Shown here: positions 24,962 to 35,338 of the stretch, piece after piece
How positions within the stretch are numbered: position 1 is the stretch's first letter
Layout of the letters: each line of letters starts with the position of its first letter
NCBI RefSeq assembly: GCF_902141845.1
Contig: NZ_CABFPH010000011.1
Span: 31,314 to 95,313, forward strand
DNA: 64,000 bases
Direction: 5' to 3'
From: Methylobacterium symbioticum
Lineage (GTDB): Bacteria; Pseudomonadota; Alphaproteobacteria; Rhizobiales; Beijerinckiaceae
The notes under the pieces: generated by a model
Told to the model about the DNA's origin: nothing
Databases searched by the model: none
What the model saw: the letters and a program-made list of their open reading frames with translations, nothing else
Translations under genes and position numbers: made by a program

Positions 24962-27900
24962 CACTCCCCCGCTTGCAGCACGGCCGGTCCGCCGCGGCGG
25001 CGACGGCGGGCGTTCACCCGATGCCGGAGGCGGTCGAGGGAGAGGTAGACGACGGGGGTGGTGTAGAGGGTCAGGATCTGGCTCACGATCAGGCCGCCGA
25101 CGATGGCGATGCCGAGGGGCTGACGCAGCTCCGCACCCTCGCCGCCGCCGATGATCAGCGGCGCCGCCCCGAGAAGGGCCGCCAGCGTTGTCATCATGAT
25201 CGGGCGGAAGCGCAAGAGGCAGGCCTCGGTGATCGATTCCGAGGGAGAGAGCCCCCGGGTCCGCTCGGCGTCGAGGGCAAAGTCGACCATCATGATCGCG
25301 TTCTTCTTCACGATGCCGATGAGCAGGAAGACGGCGATCAGCGCGACGATCGAGAACTCGGTGCCGGTGACGAGGAGCGCCAGCACCGCGCCGATGCCGG
25401 CCGAGGGCAGGGTGGAGAGGATGGTCAGCGGGTGCACGAAGCTCTCGTAGAGGATGCCGAGCACCGCGTAGACCGCGAGGATCGCGGCGAGGATCAGCAG
25501 CGGCTGGCGCGAGGCACTGGCCTGGTAGTTCTTGGCCGCGCCGGAGAACGAGCCGTGGATGGTGGCGGGCAGCCGGAGCTCCGCCATGGCCCGGTCGATG
25601 GCGTTGGTCGCGTCCGAGAGGCTCTTGCCCGGCGCGAGGTTGAAGGAGATCGTGGTCGCCACGAACAGGCCCTGGTGGCTGACCTGCACGGGCGCGTTGC
25701 CGGTCTCGAAATGGGCGAAGGCCGAGAGCGGGATCATCGTCTCCTTGGCGGAGGAGACCGGCGCGCTCGACGAGGCGCCGCCCTTCGAGGCGGCGATGGC
25801 GTTGGCCGCGGCGTTGCGGGCGGAATCGGAGGCGATGGCCGCCGCCGTGTCGGTGGTGCCCGACGCAGCCGTCGTCGGACCGGTCGTGCTCGTGCTGCCG
25901 GAATTCGTGTTGGCGGTGCCGTCGGCCGCCACCGTGCCCGCGACCGCGTTGGTGGTGGCCGAGCCGCGCGCCTTGCCGCCCGAGGTCGAGACGAAGATGC
26001 GCTTGAGTGTCTCCGGCGTCTCCAGGTAGCGCGGGTCGATCTCCATCACGACGTGGTACTGGTTGAGCGGATTGTAGATCGTCGAGACCTGCCGCTGACC
26101 GAAGGCGTCGTAGAGGGTGTTGTCGATCTTGTCCGGGGTGATGCCGTAGCGGAAGGCGGTGGCCCGGTCGATGACGATGCGGCTTTCCAGGCCGCCCTCC
26201 TGCTGGTCGGAGGTGACGTCGGAGAAGGTCGGGTCCTTCTGGAGCGCGGCGAGAAGCTTCGGGGCCGCCGCGTAGAGTTCCTCCGCCGTGTCCCCCTGCA
26301 GGCTGTACTGGTACTGGGCGAAGCTCTGGCGCCCGCCCATCTGCAGGTCCTGGCGCGGGAAGACGTAGAGCCGCGCGCCCGCCACCCGTGCGAGCTTCGG
26401 GCGGAGGCGGTTCATCACCGTCGAGATCGGGTCGCGCTGGCTGCGCGGCTTCAGCCCGATGAAGGCGTTGGCCGAGTTGGTGCCGCGCCCGCCCGTGAAG
26501 GCGACGACGCTGTCGACGGCCGGATCGGCCTGCACGATCGCGGCGGCCTCGCGGAGCTTCTTCTCCATCGCCTGGAAGGAGATGCGCTGGTCGGCCTGGA
26601 TGCCGCCCATCATCTGCCCGGTATCCTGCTCGGGGAAGAAGCCCTTTGGCACGATGACGTAGAGGTAGACGTTGAGCCCTACCGTCGCGAGCAGCGAGAG
26701 CAGCACCAGCCGCGGGTGGCGGAGGGCGACCGCGAGCGTGCGCTCGTAGGCGGCGAGCATCGCCTCGAAGCCCCCTTCGAGGGTGCGCAGGAGGATGTTC
26801 GGGCGCTTGCCCGTGCCAGTGGCGCCGCCATGCGCCTCGGGCCTGAGGAGGCGCGCGCACATCATCGGCGTGGTGGTCAGCGACAGCACCAGCGAGATCA
26901 GGATCGCCAGCGACAGGGTCAGCGAGAATTCGAGGAAGATTCGGCCGACGAGGCCGCCCATCAGCAGGATCGGCAGGAACACGGCGACGAGCGACAGGCT
27001 CATCGAGATCACGGTGAAGCCGACCTCACGGGCGCCGATCAACGCCGCCTCGACCCGGGGCTTGCCCATCTCGATGTGGCGCTGGATGTTCTCAAGCACC
27101 ACGATGGCGTCGTCCACCACGAAGCCGGTGCCGATGATCAAGGCCATCAGCGAGAGGATGTTGAGCGAGAACCCGAGCAGGTACATCGCCGAGAAGGTGC
27201 CGATGATCGAGATCGGCACGGCGACCGCCGGGATCAGGGTGGCGCGGGCCGAGCGCAGGAAGGCGTAGACCACGAGGATCACCAAGGCGACGGCGACCAG
27301 CAGGGTCTCCTCGGTGGCGGCCAGCGTCGCGCGGATCGTGGCGCTGCGGTCGCCCGTGAGCTTGATCTCGATGCCGCCCGGCAAGGCGGCCGCGATCTGC
27401 GGCAGCGCCTCCTTCACGCCCTTGATGGTCTCGACGACGTTCGAGCCCGGCTGCTTGTAGACGAACAGGATCACGCCCTGCCGCCCGTTCACGAGGCCGA
27501 GATTGCGCCGGTCCTCGACGCCGTCGATGATCCGGCCCACATCGGTGAGCCGCACGCCGGCGCCGTTGCGGTAGGCCACGACGATATCGCGGTAATCGTC
27601 CGCCTTGCGGCCCTGGTCGTTGGCGTAGAGCTGATAGCGCCGTCCCCCGACCTCGACGTCCCCCTTGGGCGAGTTGGCGTTGGCGCTGGCCAGCGCCGCG
27701 CGGATGCCCTCCAGCCCGATGCCGTAGTTGAACAGCGCGGTCGGATCGAGCTCGACCCGCACCGCCGGCAGCGAGGAGCCGCCGATATCGACGTTGCCGA
27801 CGCCCGGCAGCTGGGAGAGCTTCTGCTGCACCACCGTGGCGGCGGAATCGTAGAGCTGGCCCGGGGTCAGAGTGTCAGAGGTCATCCCGAGGATGATGAT

Positions 27901-28314
27901 CGGCGACTCGGCCGGGTTGAACTTGCGGTAGGTCGGGTTGGTGCGCAGGGAGGCCGGCAGGTCGGCGCGCGCGGCATTGATCGCCGCCTGCACGTCGCGC
28001 GCCGCGCCGTCGATGTCGCGGTTGAGGCCGAACAGCAGGACGATGCGCACCGTGCCCGTGGAGCTCGTGGACGTCATCTCGTTGACGTCGGCGATGGCGC
28101 CGAGGCGCCGCTCCAGCGGTGCCGCCACCGTCGTCGCCATGGTGTCCGGACTCGCGCCCGCCATCTGGGCCTGGACCAGGATGACGGGGAAGTCGACCTG
28201 CGGGAGCGGCGCCACCGGGAGCTTCAGGAAGGCGAAGAGGCCGGCGAGCACGACGCCGATGGTGAGGAGCGTCGTCGCGACCGGGCGCCGGATGAACGGC
28301 TCGGAGATGTTCAC
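24961..28314 (-). CDS. mdtC: RND multidrug efflux transporter, MdtC-like (1117 aa)
   Basis: Inner-membrane proton/drug antiporter of the HAE1 class. It begins [18 protein letters not shown], the usual RND first helix. The proton-relay helix is [13 protein letters not shown], and a second charged helix has [13 protein letters not shown]. The GTG start at 28314 overlaps the MdtB-like stop by 4 bases (GTGA). Unusually, residues about 779-853 are a low-complexity Ala/Ser/Thr/Gly insertion (for example [18 protein letters not shown]) in the second periplasmic porter region, which the sister subunit lacks. Together with MdtB-like it probably forms a heterotrimer. Confidence 0.93.
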   Translation of the reverse strand: MNISEPFIRRPVATTLLTIGVVLAGLFAFLKLPVAPLPQVDFPVILVQAQMAGASPDTMATTVAAPLERRLGAIADVNEMTSTSSTGTVRIVLLFGLNRDIDGAARDVQAAINAARADLPASLRTNPTYRKFNPAESPIIILGMTSDTLTPGQLYDSAATVVQQKLSQLPGVGNVDIGGSSLPAVRVELDPTALFNYGIGLEGIRAALASANANSPKGDVEVGGRRYQLYANDQGRKADDYRDIVVAYRNGAGVRLTDVGRIIDGVEDRRNLGLVNGRQGVILFVYKQPGSNVVETIKGVKEALPQIAAALPGGIEIKLTGDRSATIRATLAATEETLLVAVALVILVVYAFLRSARATLIPAVAVPISIIGTFSAMYLLGFSLNILSLMALIIGTGFVVDDAIVVLENIQRHIEMGKPRVEAALIGAREVGFTVISMSLSLVAVFLPILLMGGLVGRIFLEFSLTLSLAILISLVLSLTTTPMMCARLLRPEAHGGATGTGKRPNILLRTLEGGFEAMLAAYERTLAVALRHPRLVLLSLLATVGLNVYLYVIVPKGFFPEQDTGQMMGGIQADQRISFQAMEKKLREAAAIVQADPAVDSVVAFTGGRGTNSANAFIGLKPRSQRDPISTVMNRLRPKLARVAGARLYVFPRQDLQMGGRQSFAQYQYSLQGDTAEELYAAAPKLLAALQKDPTFSDVTSDQQEGGLESRIVIDRATAFRYGITPDKIDNTLYDAFGQRQVSTIYNPLNQYHVVMEIDPRYLETPETLKRIFVSTSGGKARGSATTNAVAGTVAADGTANTNSGSTSTTGPTTAASGTTDTAAAIASDSARNAAANAIAASKGGASSSAPVSSAKETMIPLSAFAHFETGNAPVQVSHQGLFVATTISFNLAPGKSLSDATNAIDRAMAELRLPATIHGSFSGAAKNYQASASRQPLLILAAILAVYAVLGILYESFVHPLTILSTLPSAGIGAVLALLVTGTEFSIVALIAVFLLIGIVKKNAIMMVDFALDAERTRGLSPSESITEACLLRFRPIMMTTLAALLGAAPLIIGGGEGAELRQPLGIAIVGGLIVSQILTLYTTPVVYLSLDRLRHRVNARRRRRGGPAVLQAGE

Positions 28315-31300
28315 GGCAGCGCCTCGCCGCCGGCGAGGTCGGGCCCGCGCCGGCCGGTGACGCGCCGCTCCAGGCGGTCGAAGGCGAGGTAGATCACCGG
28401 CGTGGTGAACAGGGTCAGAACCTGGCTGACGATCAGGCCGCCCGCGATGCAGATGCCGAGGGGCTGGCGCAGCTCCGAGCCGACGCCCTCGCCGAAGATC
28501 ATCGGCAAAGCCGCGAAGAGGGCGGCGAGCGTGGTCATCAGGATCGGGCGGAAGCGGAGCAGGCAGGCCTGATAGATGGCCTCGCGCGGGTCCATCCCGT
28601 CCTCGCGCTCGGCCTGGAGCGCGAAGTCGATCATCATGATCGCGTTCTTCTTCACGATGCCGATGAGCAACACGATGCCGATGATTGCGATGATGTCGAG
28701 GGAGAGCCCGAACAGCATCAGGCCGAGCAGCGCTCCGATCCCCGCCGAGGGCAGGGTCGAGAGGATCGTGATCGGATGGATGAAGCTCTCGTAGAGCACG
28801 CCCAGCACGATGTAGACGGTGACGATCGCCGCCATCACCAGGAACAGCTCGTTGCCGAGCGCGGCCTGGAAGGCGAAGACCGAGCCCTGCGGCACCACCC
28901 GGAAGGAAGGGGGTAGGTCCACCGCCGCCTTGGCCTGATCGATCGCCTCGATCGCCTGCCCCAGCGCCGCGCCCGGCGCGAGGTTGAAGGATACGGTCGT
29001 CGCCGGGAACTGCCCGAGATGCGAGATCAGCAGCGGCGCCCGCCGTTCCGAGATGCGCGCCACCGCCGAGAGGGGCACCTGCCCGTTCGTGGCGGTGGAG
29101 GAGGGCAGGTAGATCGTCTCCAGGCTCTCCAGCGTCCGGTGCATGTCCGGATCGGCCTCGAGGATCACCCGGTACTGGTTCGACTGGGTGAAGATCGTCG
29201 AGATGATGCGCTGGCCGAAGGCGTCGTAGAGTGCGTTGTCGATGGTCGCCGGCGTGATGCCGTAGCGGCCGGCGGTCGGCCGGTCGATGGTGATATAGGC
29301 GGCGAGCCCCTGCGCCTGATGATCGCTCGCCACGTCGGCGACGACGGGCGAGCGGGCGAGCGCCTCGGCGAAGCGTGGCACCCAGGTGTCGAAGGCCTCG
29401 AGATCCGGGCTCTCGAGGATGACCTGGTACTGGGTCGCCGAGACGGCGGTGTCGATGGTGAGGTCCTGCACCGGCTGCAGGAAGAGCCGGATGCCGGCCT
29501 CGTTCGCCGTCGCCCGGTTGATGCGGCGGATGATGTCGGAGGCGGTCGCGGTACGGGTCTCGCGCGGCTTCAGGTTGATCAGGAAACGGCCGGAATTGAG
29601 CGTGACGTTGGAGCCGTCCACCCCGATGAAGGAGGTGAGGCTCGCGACATCCGGATCCTTCAGGATCGTCGCGGCGAGGCGCTGCTGGCGCTCGGCCATG
29701 GCGCCGTAGGAGACGGTCTGGTCGGCCTGCGTCACGCCCTGGATCACGCCTGTGTCCTGGACGGGGAAGAAGCCCTTCGGGATCGCCATGAACAGGTAGG
29801 CCGTCAGCGCCACCGTGCCCAGCGTCACCAGGAGCGTCAGGCCCTGGTGGTCGAGCACCACGCGCAGCGCCCGGCCATAGGCCGCGATCGTGCCCTCCGT
29901 GGCCCGCCGGCCGAGGCGGGACAGGGCGCCCTCGCGCTTGTGCGTCCGGTGCTCCGGCTCGTGCCGCAGGAGCCGCGCGCACAGCATCGGCACGAGGGTC
30001 AGCGAGACCACGGCCGAGATCACGATGGTGGCAGCCAGCGTGATCGCGAATTCGTGGAACAGGCGCCCGACCACGTCGCCCATGAACAGGAGCGGGATCA
30101 GCACCGCGATCAGCGAGACGGTGAGCGAGATGATGGTGAAGCCGATCTCGCGCGAGCCCTTCAGCGCGGCTTCGAGGGGCGCGTCGCCCTCCTCGACGTG
30201 GCGCGCGATGTTCTCGATCACCACGATGGCGTCGTCCACGACGAAGCCGGTGGCGATGGTGAGCGCCATCAGCGAGAGGTTGTCGAGGGAGAAGCCGTAG
30301 AGATCCATCACCGGCAGCGCGCCGACGAGGGAGAGCGGCACCGACAGGCTCGGGATCAGCGTTGCCGAGAGGGAGCGCAGGAACAGGAAGATCACCATCA
30401 CCACGAGGGCGATGGCGAGGCCGAGCTCGAACTGCACGTCGTGCACCGAGGCGCGGATCGTGGTGGTGCGGTCGGTCAGCAGCCCAATCCCGATCGCCGC
30501 CGGCATCGAGCTCTGGAGCTGAGGCAGCAGCTCCTTGATCTTGTCGACGGTGGCGATGACGTTGGCGCCCGGCTGGCGCTGGATGTTCAGGATGACGGCG
30601 GGCGTCTCGTCGGCCCAGGCCCCGAGCTTGGTGTTCTCGGGCCCGTTCACCACGTCGGCCACGTCCGAGAGCCGCACGGGCGAGCCGTTCCGGTAGGCGA
30701 TGATCGCGTCCTTGTAGGCGGCGGGGTCGCGGATCTGGTCGTTGGCGTTGATGACGTAGGACTGCTTCGGGCCGTCGATGTTGCCCTTGGGCGTGTTGAC
30801 GTTGAGGTTGGTGATCGTCGTGCGCAGGTCGTCGATGTTGAGCCCGTAGGCCGCGAGCGCCCGGGCATTGAACCGGATGCGCACGGCCGGGCGCTGGCCG
30901 CCCGAGATGCTCACCAGGCCGACGCCCGCCACCTGGCTGATCTTCTGCGCGAGCCGCGTCTCGGCGAGGTCCCGCACCTGGGTCAGCGGCAGGGTCTTCG
31001 AGGTCAGCGCGAGGGTCAGGACCGGCGCGTCGGCCGGGTTCACCTTGGCATAGATCGGCGGCGCCGGGAGGTCCGACGGCAGCAGGTTGCCGGCGGCGTT
31101 GATCGCCGCCTGGACCTGCTGCTCGGCGATGTCCAGGGAGAGGTCCAGGCTGAACTGCAGCGTGATGACCGAGGCGCCCGCCGAGCTCTGCGAGGTCATC
31201 TGGTTGAGGTTGGCGAGCTGGCCGAACTGCCGCTCCAGAGGCGCCGTCACCGCCGAGGTCATCACCTCGGGGCTCGCGCCCGGATAGAAGGTCTGCACCT

Positions 31301-31439
31301 GGATCGTCGGATAATCGACGGAGGGCAGGGCCGAGACCGGCAGGTTCAGGTACGACACCCCGCCCACGATCAGGATCGCCAGCATCAGCAGCGTGGTGGC
31401 GACCGGGCGCAGGATGAAGAGGCGGGACGGGTTCACCAA
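28311..31439 (-). CDS. mdtB: RND multidrug efflux transporter, MdtB-like (1042 aa)
   Basis: Inner-membrane RND pump subunit starting [20 protein letters not shown]. Proton-relay aspartates are in [13 protein letters not shown], the second relay helix in [13 protein letters not shown], and a porter signature is [14 protein letters not shown]. Length is standard for the family. It sits downstream of the membrane-fusion protein and overlaps the MdtC-like gene, which matches the E. coli mdtABC order. There is no local two-component regulator in the window, so inducer control is unknown. Confidence 0.94.
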   Translation of the reverse strand: MVNPSRLFILRPVATTLLMLAILIVGGVSYLNLPVSALPSVDYPTIQVQTFYPGASPEVMTSAVTAPLERQFGQLANLNQMTSQSSAGASVITLQFSLDLSLDIAEQQVQAAINAAGNLLPSDLPAPPIYAKVNPADAPVLTLALTSKTLPLTQVRDLAETRLAQKISQVAGVGLVSISGGQRPAVRIRFNARALAAYGLNIDDLRTTITNLNVNTPKGNIDGPKQSYVINANDQIRDPAAYKDAIIAYRNGSPVRLSDVADVVNGPENTKLGAWADETPAVILNIQRQPGANVIATVDKIKELLPQLQSSMPAAIGIGLLTDRTTTIRASVHDVQFELGLAIALVVMVIFLFLRSLSATLIPSLSVPLSLVGALPVMDLYGFSLDNLSLMALTIATGFVVDDAIVVIENIARHVEEGDAPLEAALKGSREIGFTIISLTVSLIAVLIPLLFMGDVVGRLFHEFAITLAATIVISAVVSLTLVPMLCARLLRHEPEHRTHKREGALSRLGRRATEGTIAAYGRALRVVLDHQGLTLLVTLGTVALTAYLFMAIPKGFFPVQDTGVIQGVTQADQTVSYGAMAERQQRLAATILKDPDVASLTSFIGVDGSNVTLNSGRFLINLKPRETRTATASDIIRRINRATANEAGIRLFLQPVQDLTIDTAVSATQYQVILESPDLEAFDTWVPRFAEALARSPVVADVASDHQAQGLAAYITIDRPTAGRYGITPATIDNALYDAFGQRIISTIFTQSNQYRVILEADPDMHRTLESLETIYLPSSTATNGQVPLSAVARISERRAPLLISHLGQFPATTVSFNLAPGAALGQAIEAIDQAKAAVDLPPSFRVVPQGSVFAFQAALGNELFLVMAAIVTVYIVLGVLYESFIHPITILSTLPSAGIGALLGLMLFGLSLDIIAIIGIVLLIGIVKKNAIMMIDFALQAEREDGMDPREAIYQACLLRFRPILMTTLAALFAALPMIFGEGVGSELRQPLGICIAGGLIVSQVLTLFTTPVIYLAFDRLERRVTGRRGPDLAGGEALP

Positions 31440-31499
31440 CCGCCTCCGGTCGTCAGGTCAGCAGACCCTCTCCCCCCCTGCGGGGGGAGGGCCGCGTCT

Positions 31500-31521
31500 C
31501 CCCCCCGGGGGGGGGGGGGGG
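31500..31521. repeat. C7-G15 homopolymer tract between mdtB and mdtA
   Basis: Seven C followed by fifteen G, in the 91-base gap between the MdtA-like stop and MdtB-like start. Such a tract is prone to slippage and to sequencing error. Confidence 0.85.
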
Positions 31522-31530
31522 ACCCCGGTG

Positions 31531-32907
31531 TCACCCCTCCCCTCGGCACTGCCGCCGGGGGGCGGCGCCCCGGGGGGGCCCCGCGGCGCCCTCCGGCGGC
31601 GCCGGGGCCGGGGGCGCGGCGGCCCGGGGCCCGGGGCCGCCCGGATGCACCTGGCTCTGCGCGCCGGCGCCGCTCGTCACCCGTACGGGCGCGCCGTCCC
31701 GCAGACGGTCGGTCCCGTCGGTGACGACCCGGTCTCCCGCTTTGAGCCCGTCGAGCACCACGGTGCGGGTGCCGTCGGTCTCGCCCGTCTTGATCGGACG
31801 GACGCTGACCTTCTCGTCCCCGTCCATCAGATAGACGTAGGTGCCCGGCGTGCCCTGGAGGATCGCGGCGGTCGGCACCAGGGGCGCGTTCGTCACCGTG
31901 TCGACGGTGAGCTTGGCGTTGACGAACTGGTTCGGGAACAAGGCCTCGTCGTCGTTCTGGAACAGGGCACGCAGCTTCACCGTGCCGGTGGTCACGTCGA
32001 TCTGGTTGTCCACCGTGTCGAGGGTGCCGGTGGCGATCTCGTGGGCATCGCCGCGGTCGTAGGCGCGCACCGTGAGCTTGGCGCCAGCGCGCACCCGCTG
32101 CATCACCCGCGCCACGTCGTCCTCGGGCAGCGTGAACACCACCGAGATCGGGTGGAGCTGCGTGACCACCACGATCGCGGTGCTACCGGCGGTGATGTAG
32201 TTGCCCTGATCGACCTGACGCAGGCCCACGCGCCCGTCCACCGGCGAGACGATGCGGGTATAGGCGATGTTGAGCCTCTGCTGGTCCACGAGGGCCTGAT
32301 CGGCGGCGACGGTGCCCTCGTTCTGCTTCACCAGGGCGCCCTGCGTGTCGACGTTCTGCTTCGAGATCGAATCCTGCTGCGACAGGCGCCGGAAGCGCTC
32401 GAGGTCGAGCTTGGAATTCTGCAGCAGCGCCTGATCGCGGGCGAGCTGGCCCTGGTACTGCGCGAGCAGGGCCTCGTAGGGGCGGGAATCGATCTGGGCG
32501 AGGTAGTCGCCGCGCTTCACGGTCTGGCCTTCGCGGAAGCCGATCTCGGTCAGGTAGCCGCTGATCTGGGAGCGCATGGTCACGGTGGCGAGCGGCGTCA
32601 CCGTGCCGAGCCCCTGCAGCACCACGGGAATGGTGCCGGTCTCCACCGCGGCGACGCCGACCGCCTGCGGCATGTCGTGACCGCCGAAGCCGCCGCGCCG
32701 GCCGCCCTTGCCGTGGACGGCGGCGGCCTCGCCCTCGGGCTTCTGGCGCGCGTCGTACCAGCGGTGCGCGAGCGCGCCGACGCCGAGCAGCGCGACGAGC
32801 AGCAGCATCCAGCGCAGCGGCCTGGCGCGGCGCCGTGTCGGCCCGGGCTCCAGATCCGGCTGGTAGGCCCGAGCAGTGTCCGTGCGGATCGGTGAACTCT
32901 CGTTCAT
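31531..32907 (-). CDS. mdtA: RND periplasmic adaptor (membrane-fusion) protein, MdtA-like (458 aa)
   Basis: First gene of the operon. An N-terminal membrane anchor (RPLRWMLLLVALLGVGALAHRW, residues about 28-49) is followed by the lipoyl/hairpin/beta-barrel plan of HlyD-family adaptors. Examples are SQISGYLTEIGFREGQTVKRG, a coiled coil through YQGQLARDQALLQNSKLDLER, and SPVDGRVGLRQVDQGNYI. The C-terminal 50 residues are a Pro/Gly/Ala/Arg-rich tail encoded by near-homopolymeric GC, which looks non-conserved and could hide a frameshift. The protein links the inner-membrane pumps to the NodT-type channel. Confidence 0.92.
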   Translation of the reverse strand: MNESSPIRTDTARAYQPDLEPGPTRRRARPLRWMLLLVALLGVGALAHRWYDARQKPEGEAAAVHGKGGRRGGFGGHDMPQAVGVAAVETGTIPVVLQGLGTVTPLATVTMRSQISGYLTEIGFREGQTVKRGDYLAQIDSRPYEALLAQYQGQLARDQALLQNSKLDLERFRRLSQQDSISKQNVDTQGALVKQNEGTVAADQALVDQQRLNIAYTRIVSPVDGRVGLRQVDQGNYITAGSTAIVVVTQLHPISVVFTLPEDDVARVMQRVRAGAKLTVRAYDRGDAHEIATGTLDTVDNQIDVTTGTVKLRALFQNDDEALFPNQFVNAKLTVDTVTNAPLVPTAAILQGTPGTYVYLMDGDEKVSVRPIKTGETDGTRTVVLDGLKAGDRVVTDGTDRLRDGAPVRVTSGAGAQSQVHPGGPGPRAAAPPAPAPPEGAAGPPRGAAPRRQCRGEG

Positions 32908-33052
32908 GCCTGATCAGAACATCTTTCCCAGCGGCGCGCGCCGGCCGAAGCCTCGGAATCTCGGTCGAACGCCCACCTTCGTCATCGGGACGGCATCCGC
33001 GGCGAAAGCGCCCGTCGCGCCGCGAAGACCCTGCCGGCCCAATGCGGTCTCA

Positions 33053-33220
33053 CTACGGCGCCGACGTTTCGCGCATGTTGCCGGCGGCGGCCTGCCCATC
33101 CGCGCCGTAGTAACGCACCACCTCGCGGAAGGACGCGTCGGCCGGCGTCACCGGCAGGGCCAGACGCAGGGTGACCCCGAGGGCGCCGAGGGCGAGAGCG
33201 AGGACAAGGCAGGTTCGCAT
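33053..33220 (-). CDS. Small exported protein (55 aa)
   Basis: Hydrophobic N-terminus MRTCLVLALALGALGVTLRL, then ALPVTPADASFREVVRYYGADG. It is secreted or membrane-anchored, with a polar C-terminus. I chose the ATG at 33220 because it gives a clean signal sequence; the longer frame adds an Arg-rich stretch. Located upstream of and parallel to the efflux operon, function unknown. Confidence 0.5.
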   Translation of the reverse strand: MRTCLVLALALGALGVTLRLALPVTPADASFREVVRYYGADGQAAAGNMRETSAP

Positions 33221-33615
33221 CGGCAGACTCCGGGACGCGGCTGGAATCGTAGCGCGGATGCGTCGCGCCGTGCACGCGAAAAGGGCCGCCAACAGGTTGG
33301 CGGCCCTATCCGTCCACGACCGGAACGACGCCTTCGGAGATGCCGGACGAGGGGGCGAAGTCCTGCACCGCGCGGCGTCGTCCCGGCCGTGTGCTCAGAG
33401 AGGTACCTCACGACTGATGAAAGTCAACAATCGTCAGCCCGGATCGGCTGAGCAGGGGTTGGGGGCGTGCGCTGGCGCACGCTGCGGTTGCTTTTCCTCG
33501 TTGTCGTCCAACCCCGCGCCGGACGGTTCCGCACGCCGGATCCGCCTGTTATCAGGGCGGCCATGTGCCTGGCCCTTCCAGCCCGCCCAGCCGCCGTCGA
33601 ATCGGTCTGCGGGCC
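33221..33615. other. Intergenic region with an orphan minus-strand terminator
   Basis: Contains the strong hairpin at 33283-33306 and a very short minus-strand frame ending at its base (33306-33407). I see no other gene. The AT-richer stretch near 33405-33430 may hold a promoter. Confidence 0.5.
33283..33306 (-). terminator. Strong intrinsic terminator, minus strand
   Basis: Eleven-base perfect stem GGGCCGCCAAC (33283-33293)/GTTGGCGGCCC (33296-33306) with a two-base loop. Read on the minus strand it runs into TTTTCGC. No recognised gene lies just upstream on that strand; only a short frame (up to 33 codons) ending TAG at 33308-33306 abuts it. Confidence 0.75.
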
Positions 33616-34767
33616 ATGAATCCCGTCTTCGCCGATCTGCCCACAACGGTGTTCGAGCGGATGTCGGCGCTCGCCCGGGTGCATGATGCGGTCAATCTCG
33701 GCCAGGGCTTCCCCGACGATCCCGGCCCCGCCGACATCCGCGCGGTCGGCGCGCAGGCCCTGATCGCGGGCAACAACCAGTACCCCCCGATGATGGGGCT
33801 GCCGGAGCTGCGGGCCGCGATCGCCGTACACTACGGCCGGCACCAGGGGCTCGCCCTCGACGCCGAGCGCGAGGTGATGGTGACCTCGGGCGCCACCGAG
33901 GCGCTTGCCGGCGCCCTGATGGCGCTGATCGAGCCCGGCGACGAGGTGGTGCTGTTCGCGCCCATGTACGACGCCTACCTGCCGCTGGTCCGGCGTGCGG
34001 GCGGCGTGCCGCGGATCGTCCCCTTGCAGCCGCCGGCTTTCCGCCTGGAGGAAGCCGCGCTCGCGGAGGCCTTCTCGCCGCGCACTCGCGTGGTGCTGCT
34101 CAACAACCCGCTCAATCCGAGCGCCACCCTGTTCGGCGCGGACGACCTCGCCCGGCTCGCCGCCGTCTGCCGCCGCTTCGATGTGATCGCCGTCTGCGAC
34201 GAGGTCTGGGAGCACGTGGTCTTCGACGGCGCGCGGCACCTGCCCCTGATGGCGCTGCCCGGCATGCGCGAGCGCACGGTGAAGATCGGCTCGGCCGGCA
34301 AGATCTTCTCGCTCACCGGCTGGAAGGTCGGCTTCGTGATGGCCGATGCCGGCCTGATGCGGGTGCTCGCCAAGGCGCACCAGTTCCTCACCTTCACCAC
34401 GCCGCCGAACCTGCAGGCGGCGGTCGCCTACGGTCTCGCCAAGGATGAGGCCTATTTCACGGGGATGCGCGCCGGCTATGCCCGCGCCCGCGACCGGCTG
34501 GCGGAGGGGCTGAGCGGACTCGGCTACCGCGTGCTGCCGGCGCAGGCGACATGGTTCCTCAATATCGACATCACGCCGTTCGGGGGCGACGACGTCGCCT
34601 TCTGCGAGGCGCTCGTCAGCCGCCACCGGGTTGCGGCGATCCCCGTGAGCGCCTTCTACCCGGGGGGCGCGGTGCGCCACCTCGCGCGCCTCTGCTTCGC
34701 CAAGGCCGACGCCACGATCGACAGGGCTCTCGAGCGGATGGCCGATGCCCGGCGGAGCGCGGTGTGA
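33616..34767 (+). CDS. PLP-dependent class I/II aminotransferase (383 aa)
   Basis: Fold-type I aminotransferase. It has NLGQGFPDDPGP near 28, the Y-binding NNQYPPMMGLPELR, SGATEALAGAL, NNPLNP (164-168), VCDEVWEH with Asp195, and the Schiff-base Lys229 in SAGKIFSLTGWKVG. Arg in HLARLCFAK near the C-terminus binds substrate carboxylate. The closest families are YbdL-type methionine/kynurenine aminotransferases, and exact substrate cannot be read from sequence. I chose the ATG at 33616 because upstream residues are not family-like. It precedes the DUF4112 gene by 45 bases. Confidence 0.92.
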   Translation: MNPVFADLPTTVFERMSALARVHDAVNLGQGFPDDPGPADIRAVGAQALIAGNNQYPPMMGLPELRAAIAVHYGRHQGLALDAEREVMVTSGATEALAGALMALIEPGDEVVLFAPMYDAYLPLVRRAGGVPRIVPLQPPAFRLEEAALAEAFSPRTRVVLLNNPLNPSATLFGADDLARLAAVCRRFDVIAVCDEVWEHVVFDGARHLPLMALPGMRERTVKIGSAGKIFSLTGWKVGFVMADAGLMRVLAKAHQFLTFTTPPNLQAAVAYGLAKDEAYFTGMRAGYARARDRLAEGLSGLGYRVLPAQATWFLNIDITPFGGDDVAFCEALVSRHRVAAIPVSAFYPGGAVRHLARLCFAKADATIDRALERMADARRSAV

Positions 34768-34812
34768 GCGGCCGGCTTGCGGGGCGCGCACGCCGGGGCC
34801 ACATCGCAGGGC

Positions 34813-35313
34813 ATGAGTTCGACCCGGATCCCCGCGATGGATGTCTCCCAGGCCGCCTTCCACCGGGGCGCCGCCCCCGATCCGCGCGCCGGCACGCGCG
34901 CCCGGCCGCATCCGCCGGCCGATACGAGCCCCGAGGCCAGCCTCGCCAGGCTGGAGACCCTGGCCCACATCCTCGACACGGCCTTCCTGATTCCCGGCAT
35001 CAACCGCCGGGTCGGCCTGGAGGCGGTGATCGGCCTCGTCCCGGTGGTCGGCGACATCGCCGGCGCCGTCATCTCGTCCTACATCGTGTACGAGGCCAAA
35101 CGCCTGGGCGCCCCGCGCTGGCTGATCGCCCGCATGGCGCTGAACGTCGCCTTCGACGGCGCGGTCGGCATCGTGCCGCTGGCGGGCGACCTGTTCGATG
35201 CGGCCTTCAAGGCCAACCGCCGCAACGTGCGCCTGCTGCGCCGCTGGATGGAGCGCAGCGGGACGGTGCGGCCGAGCGAGATCGAGGGCACGGCCGTCCG
35301 GCTCGACGGCTGA
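34813..35313 (+). CDS. DUF4112 domain protein (166 aa)
   Basis: Residues about 40-150 match the DUF4112 pattern: LETLAHILDTAFLIPGINRR, then VGLEAVIGLVPVVGDIAGA, VYEAKRLGAPRWLIARMA, GIVPLAGDLFDAAFKAN. Two hydrophobic helices (VIGLVPVVGDIAGAVISSY and AVGIVPLAGDLF) suggest membrane association. Function is unknown. It is placed between the aminotransferase and the permease on the same strand, with short gaps. Confidence 0.85.
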   Translation: MSSTRIPAMDVSQAAFHRGAAPDPRAGTRARPHPPADTSPEASLARLETLAHILDTAFLIPGINRRVGLEAVIGLVPVVGDIAGAVISSYIVYEAKRLGAPRWLIARMALNVAFDGAVGIVPLAGDLFDAAFKANRRNVRLLRRWMERSGTVRPSEIEGTAVRLDG

Positions 35314-35338
35314 GGTCGTTTCTGGAGGGGCGGAGCCG

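Noticed and set aside
24886..28392. Long plus-strand open frame across the efflux operon
   Set aside because: It is antisense to two clear RND-family genes and the NodT-type gene, and its product is His/Asp/Arg/Gly-rich with no domain; a product of GC-rich codon bias.
29019..31724. Plus-strand 900-codon open frame across the MdtB-like gene
   Set aside because: Antisense to a convincing transporter gene; composition is typical of complement-strand noise.
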